Positions 43,150 to 53,554 of a stretch of 64,000 nt of DNA are shown here, piece by piece (the stretch's first letter is position 1; each line of letters begins with the position of its first letter). The notes under the pieces are model-generated. The model was given only the letters and a program-made list of their open reading frames with translations, was not told the origin of the DNA and searched no databases. The position numbers were made by a program, and so were the translations under genes. Source of the stretch: Prorocentrum cordatum (lineage: Eukaryota; Sar; Dinophyceae; Prorocentrales; Prorocentraceae); contig CAUYUJ010015958.1 of the NCBI GenBank assembly GCA_963575745.1, forward strand, positions 64,001 to 128,000, read 5' to 3'.

Positions 43150-44115
43150 GGGCGATCCCTCCTCATCGCCCCCCTCGTCGTCCCTGATCGCGTTCCTCTT
43201 CGCCATCGCCGTCGCCATCGTCGCCATCCCTCGCCCCCCCTCTTCCTCCTTCTTCTCGTCTTCCTCAGGTTCCTTCTCCTCGTGATCATGCTCGTGATTC
43301 ACGGGGGCTGTCGGCGCCTGGCGCGGTTGTCGCGGGGCCGACGTAGATGCTTCAGCGCGCGCCCCAGCTTGTCGGCGAAACTGCCACCGCGCGTGCCTGG
43401 GGCCCCAGCAGCCGGATAGCACGCGGGCGCCTGCGGGATATAGCGCCAGATGTGGCGCAATGAGGAGATGGGATAGGATGAGGAAGAGGACGAGGCGGAC
43501 GACGGGGCAGGCGGGGAGGGGGCGAGGAGGAGGACGAGGAGGAAGAGGGGGATGAGGAGGAGGAGGGAGAATGACAGGGGAGGGGAGGAGGGATGAGGGG
43601 GGGGGGGGGGGGGGGGAAGGAGGATAAGCAACATCTGGAAGGCTCCTCCGTTTCCGTCTCGCCATCCATGCCCACCCTGCTTCTCATGCGCGTCGTCGTT
43701 CTCATACTTCTCCGCCCCCCTCCTGTCGTCTGGCAGCCCAGGCGCGGGGCTCCCCCCTCTCCATTCTACAAACTCATCCGCATCATCGCTCCGCCCTCCT
43801 CCTCTGGCCAATAGCACCGTCTCGCGACGGCGACGCAGGCCGCGCGCATCTCGGGCCAGCGGGTCTCCGCCTCGGGGACGTGCGTCAGCAACAGCCCCGC
43901 GTGGGATCAGGGTGGGGGCGGGGGGAGTGGGACCAAGTTCGGATCTCGTTGGGGCCACCCTCCTCCTCCTCCTCCCCCGTCCTCGTCCTCCTCCTGTTCC
44001 CCCCCCCGTCGTCCTGATTTTTTCGATTTTCGAGCATGAACCAAGCGCGCCTTCAAGGCATCCCGGGCACGTTGGGTTCCGCGACGCACCGCCCCGCCTC
44101 GGCCACCGGGCAGCG
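43150..44115 (-). CDS. Gene I: unknown protein, about three exons
   Basis: Proposed exons on the minus strand. About 44130-44010 after CACCGCAG: HCERCPVAEAGRCVAEPNVP, then an in-frame TGA (44055-44053), then RRAWFMLENRKNQDD. About 43890-43640: SDDADEFVEWRGGSPAPGLP. Then 43427 (after TATATCCCGCAG) to about 43150: VLSGCWGPRHARWQFRRQAG, an acidic run HEHDHEEKEPEEDEKKEEEG, and MAKRNAIRDDEGGDEEG. All three frames are partly open in this GC-rich DNA, so the model is tentative. Confidence 0.35.
43585..43620. repeat. Long G tract
   Basis: A GGGGG-rich run next to GGA triplets, in a presumed intron of gene I. Confidence 0.9.
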
Positions 44116-44667
44116 CTCGCAGTGCCTGCGGTGGGGGGGGGGGAGCAGAGGGCGTCGCAGACTGCCCTCGCAATGCCCCCCCCCCCCCCCCATTCTGGCC
44201 TTTTTAGGTTTGCGGGGGGCCCGCGGCCGCCCATGGAGAAACGGCCCGCCCCGAGCGAGCGCGAGGCGAAGCGCTCGGCCTTGCCGAGGCGGCCCCGCCC
44301 GCTCTACGCATGAGTAGAAGCGCGCCGCGGGCCACTGCCGCGGCCGCAAAAAAAACGCGGCTGCGTGCGCCGCGCGAAAATCTCCGCCAGAGCGGGCGGC
44401 AGCTGGAAAGCGCGCGGGGCCCATGGAGGTAGGTCTGGCCGGCCAGTGAAGAATGGCGAGTGAACTGCGCGCGGACGCGGCTCCATGGCGCCTGAGCCTA
44501 CACAGCCAGCAGTTCGACAACACCGCCGCCCCTCCTAAAACCCCTACCTCCTTCCTCCTCCTTTTCTCCTCGACATCCCCGCTTCCCTACCCCCCACCCA
44601 CCCCTGCCTCCCCCTTCCTCGTCGACGCCCCCAGGCCCCCCCGACCCCCTTTCCATGCTATTCCCGC

Positions 44668-45216
44668 TTGTGTACCTCCTCACAACAATCCCCCCTCGAC
44701 CTCCTGCAACGATTTCTGGCGCAGTCCGACCGCCAACTCTGGGTTCCTCGCAGGGCTCTCCGCGTGCACTGCGTTGTCCCTGGCGATGCATTCGCGCTGC
44801 CCTATGCCCGGGGCTTGGCGGGCGCCGACGGCCCCCGCGTGGTGGAGGGGGGCCGCCTCGAGGCCCTCCTCGACAGGGCGGCGCGGGCCGCCTTGGAGCC
44901 ATCTGGCCCCCGCGGGCCCCCGAAGAGGGGCGGCCCCGCGGGGCAGCCATGGCGGCTGCTACTAGCCCACATGGCTGTCAGGAGAAGGCGCCGCTTCGAA
45001 AGGGGAGAAAGGTTTGGAGGGTGGGGGCGGAGGGGGTTTCTGCGGAGGGGGGACAGGCGACGCGGACGAGGAGGAGAAAGAGGCTTTGGAGGAGGAGGCG
45101 GACGGCGATGCTGTCGCTGCACCTGTTCCAGGAAACGTGGAGAGCATCATCATGGTGCCATCCCGCGCGCTGTAATGCATGGCCCCCGTAACGGTTTAGA
45201 AATTACGCATGCATAA
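44668..45216 (+). CDS. Possible plus-strand gene, unknown protein
   Basis: One of the few places where the plus strand looks better than the minus. About 180 codons are open to a stop at 45214-45216. The first 110 have varied composition: LLQRFLAQSDRQLWVPRRAL, RVHCVVPGDAFALPYARGLA and RLEALLDRAARAALEPSG. The end becomes arginine/glycine-rich and repeat-like. No ATG supports the start and no domain is recognised. The minus strand is also open, so strand is uncertain. Confidence 0.3.
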   Translation: MCTSSQQSPLDLLQRFLAQSDRQLWVPRRALRVHCVVPGDAFALPYARGLAGADGPRVVEGGRLEALLDRAARAALEPSGPRGPPKRGGPAGQPWRLLLAHMAVRRRRRFERGERFGGWGRRGFLRRGDRRRGRGGERGFGGGGGRRCCRCTCSRKRGEHHHGAIPRAVMHGPRNGLEITHA

Positions 45217-45224
45217 ATATATAC

Positions 45225-45640
45225 CTCTGGTTCCCACACTACACAACAACATCTAGTCTACCACGCACCTCTCTCTCTCTCTATATATATGTATATATAT
45301 ATATAAATGTAATATAGCTATGCATTTGCACAAAAACACATTATGTTTATATGTATGTGAACGTAGTTATGCATCTCTAAACACGCATAAACACGTATAT
45401 ATATACGAACACACACATACATATATACATATATATATATGCATGTTCGTATACGTAGATGGATAAGTACGTGCGTGTGTATATATATATGTATGTGTGT
45501 GCAGACGTATAGTTATACACATATATATACACACATTCGCGCAGGTGCAAACATCGTTATGCATATAGTTATGTATATGTCCCATGCACATATATATAAA
45601 CAACGAATGTCTACGTATACGTTTATGCAACAAAAAAACC
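45225..45640. repeat. AT-rich ATATATGTATGT-type repeat
   Basis: Strong local drop in GC; TATATATA, ACATACAT and GTGTGT units. Encodes no credible protein. Confidence 0.85.
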
Positions 45641-45699
45641 TGCAACAAGACAGCCGACGTCCGAGCCTGACGAGAATGAAACATCAGGCCGTTCCGCTC

Positions 45700-46125
45700 T
45701 GACGGTCGCTACCGGTCGCGACCGGTAGCGGCGACCGAAATTTTCAGCGCTTCAGAGAACGACCAGCAGCGCCTTTCGCTGCCGAAGTTCTTCGGCAACG
45801 AGTGTGGGGGGGTGGGGGGGGGCAACGACCGCTCAGGGGGGGGGTCGGGCGGGGGGGCGGGAAAGGGAGGCCCGCGGGCAGGAGGGGGGGGCGGGTGGGG
45901 GGCGGGGGGGCCATGGCTACGCCATTCAGGCCTGGGAAGAAGCAGTCGGGATGAAAGGGGGGGGGGGGGGGATGGGGCGACGTCGGGCCCGGCGCCATTC
46001 AAGCCTGGGAGGGGAGATCTGGAAAGGGGGGGGGGGGGGCTGACACCGCGGCTGGCGCCGCGCAGGCGCGGGAAGGAAGAGTCGGGTGGCGGGGGGGCGG
46101 GGGCCGACGCCATTCAGGCCGACAT
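45700..46125. repeat. Second copy of the GGTCGC palindrome / GCCATTCAGGCC family
   Basis: GGTCGCTACCGGTCGCGACC is at about 45703 with GCGACCGAAATTTTC following. Then G-rich spacers carry GCCATTCAGGCCTGGGAAG near 45921, GCCATTCAAGCCTGGGA near 45993, a weak copy near 46055 and GCCATTCAGGCC near 46109. Same components as 17205-17600, in a different order. Confidence 0.6.
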
Positions 46126-46314
46126 CCCATGAGTTTGGCTGCGCCACGAGATCGCCCCTTTCGAATGTCCGACGGTCCCCCAAGCGAGGTCAACATCTCT
46201 ATATTATGAGGATGTCTCGAGCGAGTGCTCCTCTTTCAAACATAAAAGGCCATCCATTGCAAGCAGAATCGGTGGCGCCCAGGATCGGCGGCGCTGGCCA
46301 GAATCCACTGCACT

Positions 46315-46461
46315 GGAGATTGCTCTACGTTGGTCCTCGGGATCGCGGCGGCCGGTCGCCGCGGTCGTCGTGGCCGTCGTCGCCGTCGTCGTCGCCGTCG
46401 CCGCCGCCGTCCCGGTCGTCGTCGCCGGCGGCGACGTCGTCGTCTCCGTCGTAGTCGTCGT

Positions 46462-46496
<35 letters not shown>

Positions 46497-46515
46497 CGGC
46501 CCGTCGTCCGACCGT
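46315..46515. repeat. CGT array with GGTCCTCGGGATCGCGG leader
   Basis: TTGCTCTACGTTGGTCCTCG at 46320 matches 16773 with one difference, then CGT/CGC triplets follow to 46495. Confidence 0.7.
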
Positions 46516-46519
46516 CGTC

Positions 46520-47590
46520 CGTCGAAGGCAGCCATCGCCGTTTCTGGCCCCCCCGCCCCGCCCCAATGTTTCGCTTCTTCCTCGCAACTCAGCAGAATCC
46601 GCGCGGGGTCCCAGGACCTCGGGGGCCCCCCGCCAAAGTGGCCTCGCGCCACTCGCTGCGTGGAGCTCGCATGCATGCGTGCGCATCATACTCCCGTCGT
46701 TTCTCGCTGAAGCTGTCGCTGCCGCCCAGGTCTCTTCACAGCCCCAGGAGGCCTCGGGGGCCCCGAGGAAGCCGCCGCAGGCACTGGGAGGCCCGAGGAG
46801 GTCCTAGGACACCAGAGGAGGCCCTTGGGGCCCCCAGGAACCTTCAGGGGGCTTCAGGAGGCCCCAGGGGCCTCAGGGCACTGCAGTAGGCGGCCCACAG
46901 TTGGGCAGCCTGTCAGTGTCTCTGGCGGCGTCGTCCGCGTCTGCGCGGTCGCCGCATAGGGGGCCGGCGGGGATCTGGGGGAAGCCGCTGGAGGAGGCGC
47001 GCGCGGGCCCATGCCCGCGGGCCACCCAGGAACGTCGCAGGAAAAAAAACAGAGACAAACATTCAGCCAATTTTTATTGGTACGGAGCAATATGTTTAAA
47101 CATTGGTTAAGTTTTTGGATTGGAAGTTGCGCAGGGTTCATGCATTGGTTTCTGGATGAGTCGCGCTTGATCTCTATCTGAGGGGCGTTGCCGCGGTCTC
47201 CTGGGGCAAGGGGCTAGATGAAGCCCGCCCCCCCCGCGCGGGGGTCCTTCGGGTGAAATCAGGGGGCAGCTTTTGGACGAAAGCCGGGGCCCTCCCAGGT
47301 GCAGTTGTTTGATGCCCCTTGTTGCGCGCGGGGAGGCCCGCGGGCCGCCGCGGGGCGCCGCGGGCCACTCGCGTTCGCGTTTTGGCTTCCGCGCGCGGGG
47401 GCGCGCGCCTCTTCGCCCCCCCCCCATCGCTCCTCCTTATTACGCAGTCCGCATGTTCGTTCCTCTCCGCCCTCTTCCCTCGCGGGGCGCCCCCCCCCCG
47501 GGGGGCCCAAACCGCGGACGCGCAATTGTCGTTGCGCGCGTTTTTTTTTCGCGCTGCCAAGCCGCCCCCGGGCCCAAACGCGTCAGTTTC
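46520..47590. other. No secure gene; GGCCCCAGGAGG repeat at 46740-46880
   Basis: The GC-rich frames here are open on both strands without clear preference. The 46740-46880 part is a degenerate GGCCCCAGGAGG repeat like that at 11.6 kb. Confidence 0.3.
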
Positions 47591-47830
47591 TTAAGCTGTG
47601 CCCAACCGCGGCGACGAGGAGAGCGCCCAGACGCCAGTGATTACCCGATCGTCAAGGCTCGCCACCTCGACGCAGACCGCCGGCGCGGGCGCCCCAACAA
47701 GCGCCAGCATATGTCGCCCCGCAAAGCCACCATTTTCGAAGCATGGAAGAAACGGGCCTCGAGGGAAAGTAGTGGAACCCAAAAATTCCCCCGCTGGCCT
47801 CGGGGCCGCGTCTTCACCGCCCCGGGAACC
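47591..47830 (-). CDS. Possible terminal exon, unknown protein
   Basis: The minus strand reads GEFLGSTTFPRGPFLPCFEN and GRHMLALVGAPAPAVCVEVA to TAA near 47591. The plus strand over the same bases (SPRKATIFEAWKKRASRESS) is almost as convincing, so I give low confidence. Confidence 0.25.
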   Translation of the reverse strand, partial: GSRGGEDAAPRPAGEFLGSTTFPRGPFLPCFENGGFAGRHMLALVGAPAPAVCVEVASLDDRVITGVWALSSSPRLGTA

Positions 47831-47849
47831 CGATGGCGCCAGATAATTA

Positions 47850-48920
47850 CGCCTCCTGCGTGCGCGAGACGCCCCGCCCCGCCCCCGACGCCCCATCGCC
47901 GCCCCCCCGCCCTGCCCTGCCCTGCCCCCCCCCCTTCGCCCCTCGCCCCTTTGGTTTTGCGCTCGCCCCCCTTGCCCCCCCCCGCCCGCGGGGGCGCCCA
48001 CTCGCCCGGCTTTCTCTTTTGTTGAGGCGCCAAGGCATCAGGGCGCGCCGAACAAGCTAGGGACAATGCACGAGCCGACCCGGGATTAGCGACCCCGCGC
48101 CTGCGACCGTGGCTCGGGGGAAATTCGCAGGTGCGCGGAGCGAGCGCCGCGGCGGCCCCGGCGGCCAAGAGCATCAGCCGCGAGCGTAGACGCCGAGGAA
48201 GAATGTTAGTATAAACACGCGACATCGAGACCAAGGATGGCGAACGCCACCGCGAAATTCCCCGCCGCGCTCGCTAACCAACTCCAGGCGCGAAGGGGGG
48301 GCAGAAGATCGGATCGCGGGAACGAAAGCTGGAGGAACGCAGCCGGACAACGAGGCGCGGCGAGGAAGCGGGGCCTCGCGGCCGGGGCGGGGGGCGAGAG
48401 GCGCGGGGGATGAATCGACGGGGGGCGGGGCGGGGAACTGGGGGAACGCGCGGGAAGATGAGAGGCGGGGAAGGAAAGCCGCAAACAATGCGCAGCGACA
48501 AGAAGGGGGGGGCAACGCGCTGCAACTCAAGCGAATCTGCGGCCCCCGTCCAGTCCAGCCTTCGCATCCATAACAGGAAGATTGGATTCGGCGGACATCG
48601 GGCGGGCCGCCGCCAGCAATCCCCCTCGCCGCGGCACTCCGCCCAGAGCGCTGCTGAAACCTTGGCCGGGCCTCGCCGCTCGCGCGAGAAGCGCGCCGCG
48701 ATGCGTTCCTGCCGCGCGCGGCGCGTCGTCGGAAGATAGCACCCCCGAGAAGTTCCAGCGCGGTAACGCAATGCTGGGGGCGCACGACTTCGATGCGAAG
48801 CACCTGGCAAGTAGAAACCATCGCATTGACATTGCGAGGCTGCACGACACGCGGGTTCGGGGCATCGAACAAGCTGCTTCCGCACGCCTCTCAAACTATC
48901 GCAAGGAGGTTGTACTGCAT
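47850..48920. other. GC-rich stretch with overlapping open frames
   Basis: All three minus-strand frames are open between about 48890 and 48300. The least repetitive is GVLSSDDAPRAAGTHRGALL. Not resolved. Confidence 0.25.
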
Positions 48921-50127
48921 TAAAACGTTGGAGAGAGCGTGATCCACTGCCGCTTTACTGTGGAAAATTGCCAACCTTTTCCTCCGGAGCCCGGGGGTCG
49001 CGCCCCCCCCTCGAAAATCCCCCCCTCCCCCCCTGCTGGACCCCCCCCCCATCCCCCTTCCCCCGGCAACGCCCCTCCCCTCCCCCCCCCCCTCCTCGAA
49101 AACTAGAAAGGTGGGGTCACTACCTCCGAACCTTCTCCCCCCCCCCACCCCCGGACCCGGAAAACCGAAAAAGGTCACAACCGAAACCTGAGGCCACTGC
49201 CGGTTCGAATCCCCCCCCCCGCCCACTCACCGCCAGCAAACGACTCCCGGCCCCTACCACCGTCCGCATCACATCCCCCGCTGCTGTTCCCAGCACCACT
49301 GTCCTCACCACCACTGTCCCCACTGGTTCCACCACCGTCCCTACTGTCCCCACCAGTATCCCCACCACTGTCGCGCTGTCCCCACTGTCCCCACCATTGT
49401 TCCCACCGCGGTTCCACTCTCCCCACTGTCTCCACGGCCCCAACCACTGCCCGACTATCCCCACTGTCCCCACTGTCCCATGGACTCCTCCGCTGTCCCA
49501 CTGAGCTGTCCCACTGTTCCCACCGCTGTCCCCACTGTCCCCGCCGCTGTCCCCGCTGTACCTCTGCCCCATTGTCCCGCCGCCGTCCTCGCCGCCCCCT
49601 TCGCCACTGTCCCCGCCACCATTGTACCCTCCACTGTCCCACTGTTTCCACCTCATTCCCACTGTCCCCACACCACTGCCCCCACCACCACCGTCCTCAC
49701 CACTGTCCACTGCCCCCCCTGCCTGTTCCCACCATTGTCCCCACCACTGTCCCCGCCACTACCGTCCCCACCAGTGTCCGACTGCCCCACTGCCCCCACC
49801 ACTGTCCCGCTGTCCCCCTCACCACTGTCCCCGCCAACACCGCCCCCACCACTGTCCGCGCCCCCACTCGGTTTTCGATGGGGGGGGGGGGGGGTCGAAC
49901 CGGCAGCGGCCCCCCCATCTGGTTTTCGAGGAGTGGAGGGGGGGGGTGGAACCGGCAGTGGCCCCTTCTCTTTTTCAATGATCAACTGGGGGGGGGGGTC
50001 TCGAACCGGCAGCGACCCCCCCCGGTTTTCCGGGAGGGGGGGGGGGGAGGGGTTCGAACCGGTAGTGACCTCCCCCGGTTTTCCGCCAGCAGCGGTAGAA
50101 CACGCTCTTTCAAACATTGCGATATGA
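48921..50127. mobile_element. 1.2-kb inverted repeat around a CACTGTCCC minisatellite
   Basis: The left edge (AACGTTGGAGAGAGCGTG, 48925) is the reverse complement, with changes, of the right edge (CACGCTCTTTCAAACATT, 50100). Inward, GGCCACTGCCGGTTCGAA (49191) pairs with the AACCGGCAGTGGCC-type units at 49895-50070, and GGTCACTACCTCCGAACC pairs with GGTTCGAACCGGTAGTGACC. The centre (49260-49860) is a 9-12 bp CACTGTCCC repeat. Both edges encode the same peptide outward, AAV(D/E)HALSN, so a gene fragment may have been duplicated in inverted orientation. Either a non-autonomous terminal-inverted-repeat element or a local rearrangement. Confidence 0.5.
49260..49860. repeat. CCCCACTGTCCCCACCACTG minisatellite
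   Basis: About 60 degenerate units of CACTGTCC(C) with 9-12 bp period; produces WGQ/DSGGDSG-type periodic frames on the minus strand. Confidence 0.95.
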
Positions 50128-50346
50128 CCCTGTGGGTCGGCGGGCCTTGTTCTTAGGCCCGGAGAAATCGTGCTTCCGATACAAGGCCCGGGCTCCGGGC
50201 AGATCCTCGTGTTAGTGTCGAACATGCATGCGACATGCGCGTTTGACTTTATGTCGCCAAAATCAATGCAACTTAGTCCGCGCTACGCACGTCGCGAACC
50301 TGTTCTCCAGATTTGAGCCATTCCTGCCCTGCGCCGCGGCAGGAGC

Positions 50347-50362
50347 GAGCCAAAATGGCTAC
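50347..50362 (-). other. Dinoflagellate spliced-leader relic
   Basis: The minus strand reads GTAGCCATTTTGGCTC, identical to 16 consecutive bases of the 22-nt dinoflagellate spliced leader as I know it (DCCGTAGCCATTTTGGCTCAAG). It is not followed by AAG or a GT donor, so it is not an SL RNA gene. It is more likely a leader carried back into DNA by a retroposed mRNA. A weaker match (ATGGCTCAA) lies 36 bp downstream. The first ATG in this orientation is at 50225. Confidence 0.6.
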
Positions 50363-50636
50363 ATGAGGGTAGTAGGAGGAGGTCCAGAGATAACCCAGGA
50401 CGCATCAGCGATGCTGCTATACAGCCTCCCGCCCCACGCCCCTCCTCATATGTCCATGCAAATATTCGCCTTCACGCGTGGACGTGCGCCCTTGAAAGAC
50501 GGGCGCCCCACTGGCCTGACAAGCGCCCCATGGGCCTGACATTGATGAGGAATTGTGCGCGCGCATCAATGTAAAACATATGGCAGGTTTGTCAAACCAT
50601 TGCGTTTTTACGTATATGAAAAGCTATATTTTCTGA

Positions 50637-50906
50637 AGGCGCGAGCCCCATGTTGAAAAGGAAATGCCCTCCGCGCGTGAAATTCGAGCACGTGTTTAAG
50701 ACGAATGTTCGCGGAGCCAAGGCGAGAGCTCCATTTTGAAAACCAGCCGCCTTCCACCCGTGCAACTGTTGCAGATTTTCAAGACGAGTGTTCGCGGCGC
50801 CCAGGCGAGAGCCCCATTTTGAAAACCAGCCGCCCTTTATCCGCGTAGCTGTTTCAAGCTTTAAAGACGAATGCCCGCGGCGCCGATGCGAGAGCCCCAT
50901 TTTGAA
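50637..50906. repeat. 83-bp tandem repeat, 3.2 copies
   Basis: Units starting AGGCGAGAGCCCCATTTTGA begin at 50637, 50720, 50803 and 50886, each exactly 83 bp apart, with about 20% divergence between copies. Confidence 0.9.
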
Positions 50907-51187
50907 CAAAAAACTATCTTTCCCTCCCTCCCCTCCGTCGCTCAGAGGTCGCATTTCCAGCTGCCGATGTCGCCGCTGCGTCTGGTCTGAGCTTGGCGGG
51001 GCAATGGGGCCAGTCTCCCGAGGGAGCGGTTAAATCGGAAACGTCTGCGCCTGCTTTCTCCGCAAGCAGGGCAGCAGCCTCCGATGCATTGTGATAAGCA
51101 CCCCGCCCCCTCGGAAGGCCTGGCCCCTTCGCCCCGCCGCCTCGTGCAAGTCATCCCGATGCCTACCCGACAGGGCCTACCTCATCC

Positions 51188-51596
51188 TCATTCGTCGTCG
51201 GTCATGGCATCATCGTTGGCAAGAGCGTTCAGCTCTCCTCGATGGCATGCAGGGCCGATATGAGATCCTCCTGGGATGTGTTATTATGCTTAGTTTCTCT
51301 TCGTTCCCTTTTTCCCCTCCCCCTCCCTCCACCCCTCCCTCTTTCCCACTCCTCTTACATCTTCCCATTCCTCCCCCATCCCTTTTTTCTCACCCATATC
51401 CGTTGTCCACAGGATAGCGCAGGTCGCGCCGAGCTCTCTGTGGAATTTCTGGATCTCTCTAATCGCGACCTCGGGAACTCTTGCCCCGCGGTGCTCGTCA
51501 GCCCATTCGTATTTTTCCACCAGGGGCCGTCCGAACCGAACCAGGCCAGGCCATGGGTCAAATAGTAGATGCACTTCCTTTGGGGTAGTTCCTCCC

Positions 51597-51658
<62 letters not shown>

Positions 51659-53275
51659 TTCTCCTGCTCCGTTCCCCCTGTCCTTCATCCTCCTATCCTC
51701 CTATTCTTGCTCCCTCTCGGGTCCAGCTCGTACATCGTGCGCTGTTCGATGTTTCCGTCGGGGGCCCTCCACACCATACTCCAGCCATCAGACGCGTGGT
51801 GCCAGAAATGGATGGCGGCCTCTGGCCAAGGCTCTGGGGGCTCAGCACTCATAGCTGGACACGGTTTGACTTGAAACGGCCCCCGAGCGAGCGAGCAGAG
51901 GCCAAGATGGGCTTGCGCCAGGCCCGTGCTAGGACGGCCCCCGAGGAGGAGGAGGAGGAGGAGGAGGAGGAGGAGGAGGAGGAGGAGGAATTTGAGGGAG
52001 TGGGAGGGCCTGGGAGTGGGGCCTTGACCTCAGACGGCCCCCAAAAAGGAGGAGGACTAAGTCGGAAACGCAGCGGGGTCGGAATAAGGGCGTAGGAAAG
52101 GTTTCATCGGAGATACCCCCCAACATCACTGCGCCAAGTGCGCGCTGGATTGCGCCGCGTAGATTGCCCACAAGAGCGCGGCCAGACACGGCAATCGGTG
52201 GGTTGACCACGGAACATCGCTTTTAAAGTCATCCTCATCCTCCTCATGTTCATTGTTGTTTCTCTCCTCCCTCCGCCCTCATCCTTCTATCGGCAGGTCA
52301 GCCTAAATGGAAAAAAGCACGGTGCTCATCGGGCCCCCCGTCGGAGCAAGAGCGAACGCAGAAACACGAGAGCTCAGCAATGGCCTTGCTCATCATCCGA
52401 GGGTAGCGCTGGGACTCATGTAGCTGCTTCGTTTTGTTCACCCAACCCCTGCTGTCTGTCTCGGTGAGCTGAATTGTCTTAATGTGGTTTGCCGCCGCGA
52501 CCTGCCTCCCCACTGTTTTAGAACGAGCAATGTAGTGCGTCATCGCGGCGTGCGGCACCGTGGACCAAACCTCGAAGAGCTTCATTGAGGTACCCCCCCA
52601 AGCAGCAACACATGTAGTCACCCGATGGGCCTCAACCAAATCCAAAGTATGTGAGACACACGGGAATTTGAACAGGTAGCTGGTGAGGGGCTGCTCCAGA
52701 GCAATGAAGATGCCGCGAAAGTGCGCCGCCGAGATGAGCAAAGACCTAGGCTCCCGGGTCCGATCGCGACGGCACCGAGGGTGGAGGCGGTGGGATGGGA
52801 GGAGAGAGGAGGGACGAGAAAGGAAGGGGAGGGAGAAGGGCAAAGGAAGGTGGGAGAGGGAAAAGGAAGGACGTCGGTGAAAAGAGGACGGCGTGGCTGT
52901 TGAGGAAGGCGACCTGGCCGCGCGCTGCCCTCCTCGGGCCCCCCATCGGGCCCTTCCTGGGCTCACTCAGGGCCCCTTTCCGTGACAACCCCTCGGGCCC
53001 CCCTCGGGCCCCTGGAGCGATACGAAACCACTAAAACGCTCGCGCCCACTAAAGCTTTTTTGCATACCAAGAAGCTTTAGTGGGCAAGAGCTTTTTTCGC
53101 CCCCAAGACGGGCCCCCCTCGGGCCCCTTTTGGGCGCAGCGCTGGGAGCCTCGTCCTCCTCGTCCCCGTCCTCCTTCCCAAACATAAGGGGGAAGAGAAA
53201 GGCAACGTGATCCGCCGCGCCTCCCCGTGCAGCAGACCAGAGCGGGTAGAAGGGCCCGGGTACTCCCTCCCTCAT
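51188..53275 (-). CDS. Gene K/L: multi-exon gene of unknown function
   Basis: Exons on the minus strand: about 53275-53110 (PFYPLWSAARGGAADHVAFL, then acidic GKEDGDEEDEAP); about 52747-52320 after CCTAG (SLLISAAHFRGIFIALEQPL, then VAAWGGTSMKLFEVWSTVP); about 51854-51725 after GTCCAG (MSAEPPEPWPEAAIHFWHHA, then APDGNIEQRTMYELDP); about 51590 to 51394 (KEVHLLFDPWPGLVRFGRPL) with a GTGAG donor; and 51270 after TCCCAG. In the phase that fits that donor the last exon reads GELNALANDDAMTDDE and stops at 51188-51190. In another phase it would read EDLISALHAIEES and stop at 51229. The first two exons may be a separate gene. No domain recognised. Confidence 0.5.
51598..51657. repeat. (CT)n microsatellite
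   Basis: About 55 bp of pure CT, in a likely intron of gene K/L. A (GGA)n tract follows at 51940-51988. Confidence 0.95.
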
Positions 53276-53439
53276 TTCCCTCCCCTCCCTCATGTTCCTT
53301 TCTCCCTCCCCTCTCCTCCCTCCCCTTATCCGTCCCCTCCCCTTCTCCCTCCGCTCTCCTCCCCTCCCTCATTTCCTCCTTCCCCTCCCCTCCTTCATTT
53401 CCCACCCTTCCCTCCCCCCCTTCATTTCCCTCCCCGCCC

Positions 53440-53554
53440 CGTGCCGATCGGACGCCGACTCAACTACCAGACTGGCTTCGCGGTCGGCGAGTCCACCTGG
53501 AGGTTTCTGAGGTCACGGAGGGCAGATAGCAAGCATGGGGAGTCGGGAAGCTAG
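53440..53554 (+). CDS. Possible plus-strand terminal exon
   Basis: The plus strand reads PIGRRLNYQTGFAVGESTWR and FLRSRRADSKHGESGS, then TAG. The minus strand is poor over the same bases. Short, and opposite to its neighbours. Confidence 0.25.

Noticed and set aside
49860-50080. GGTTCGAACC sequences resembling a tRNA B box
   Set aside because: They belong to a repeating unit of about 57 bp and no cloverleaf or A box surrounds them.
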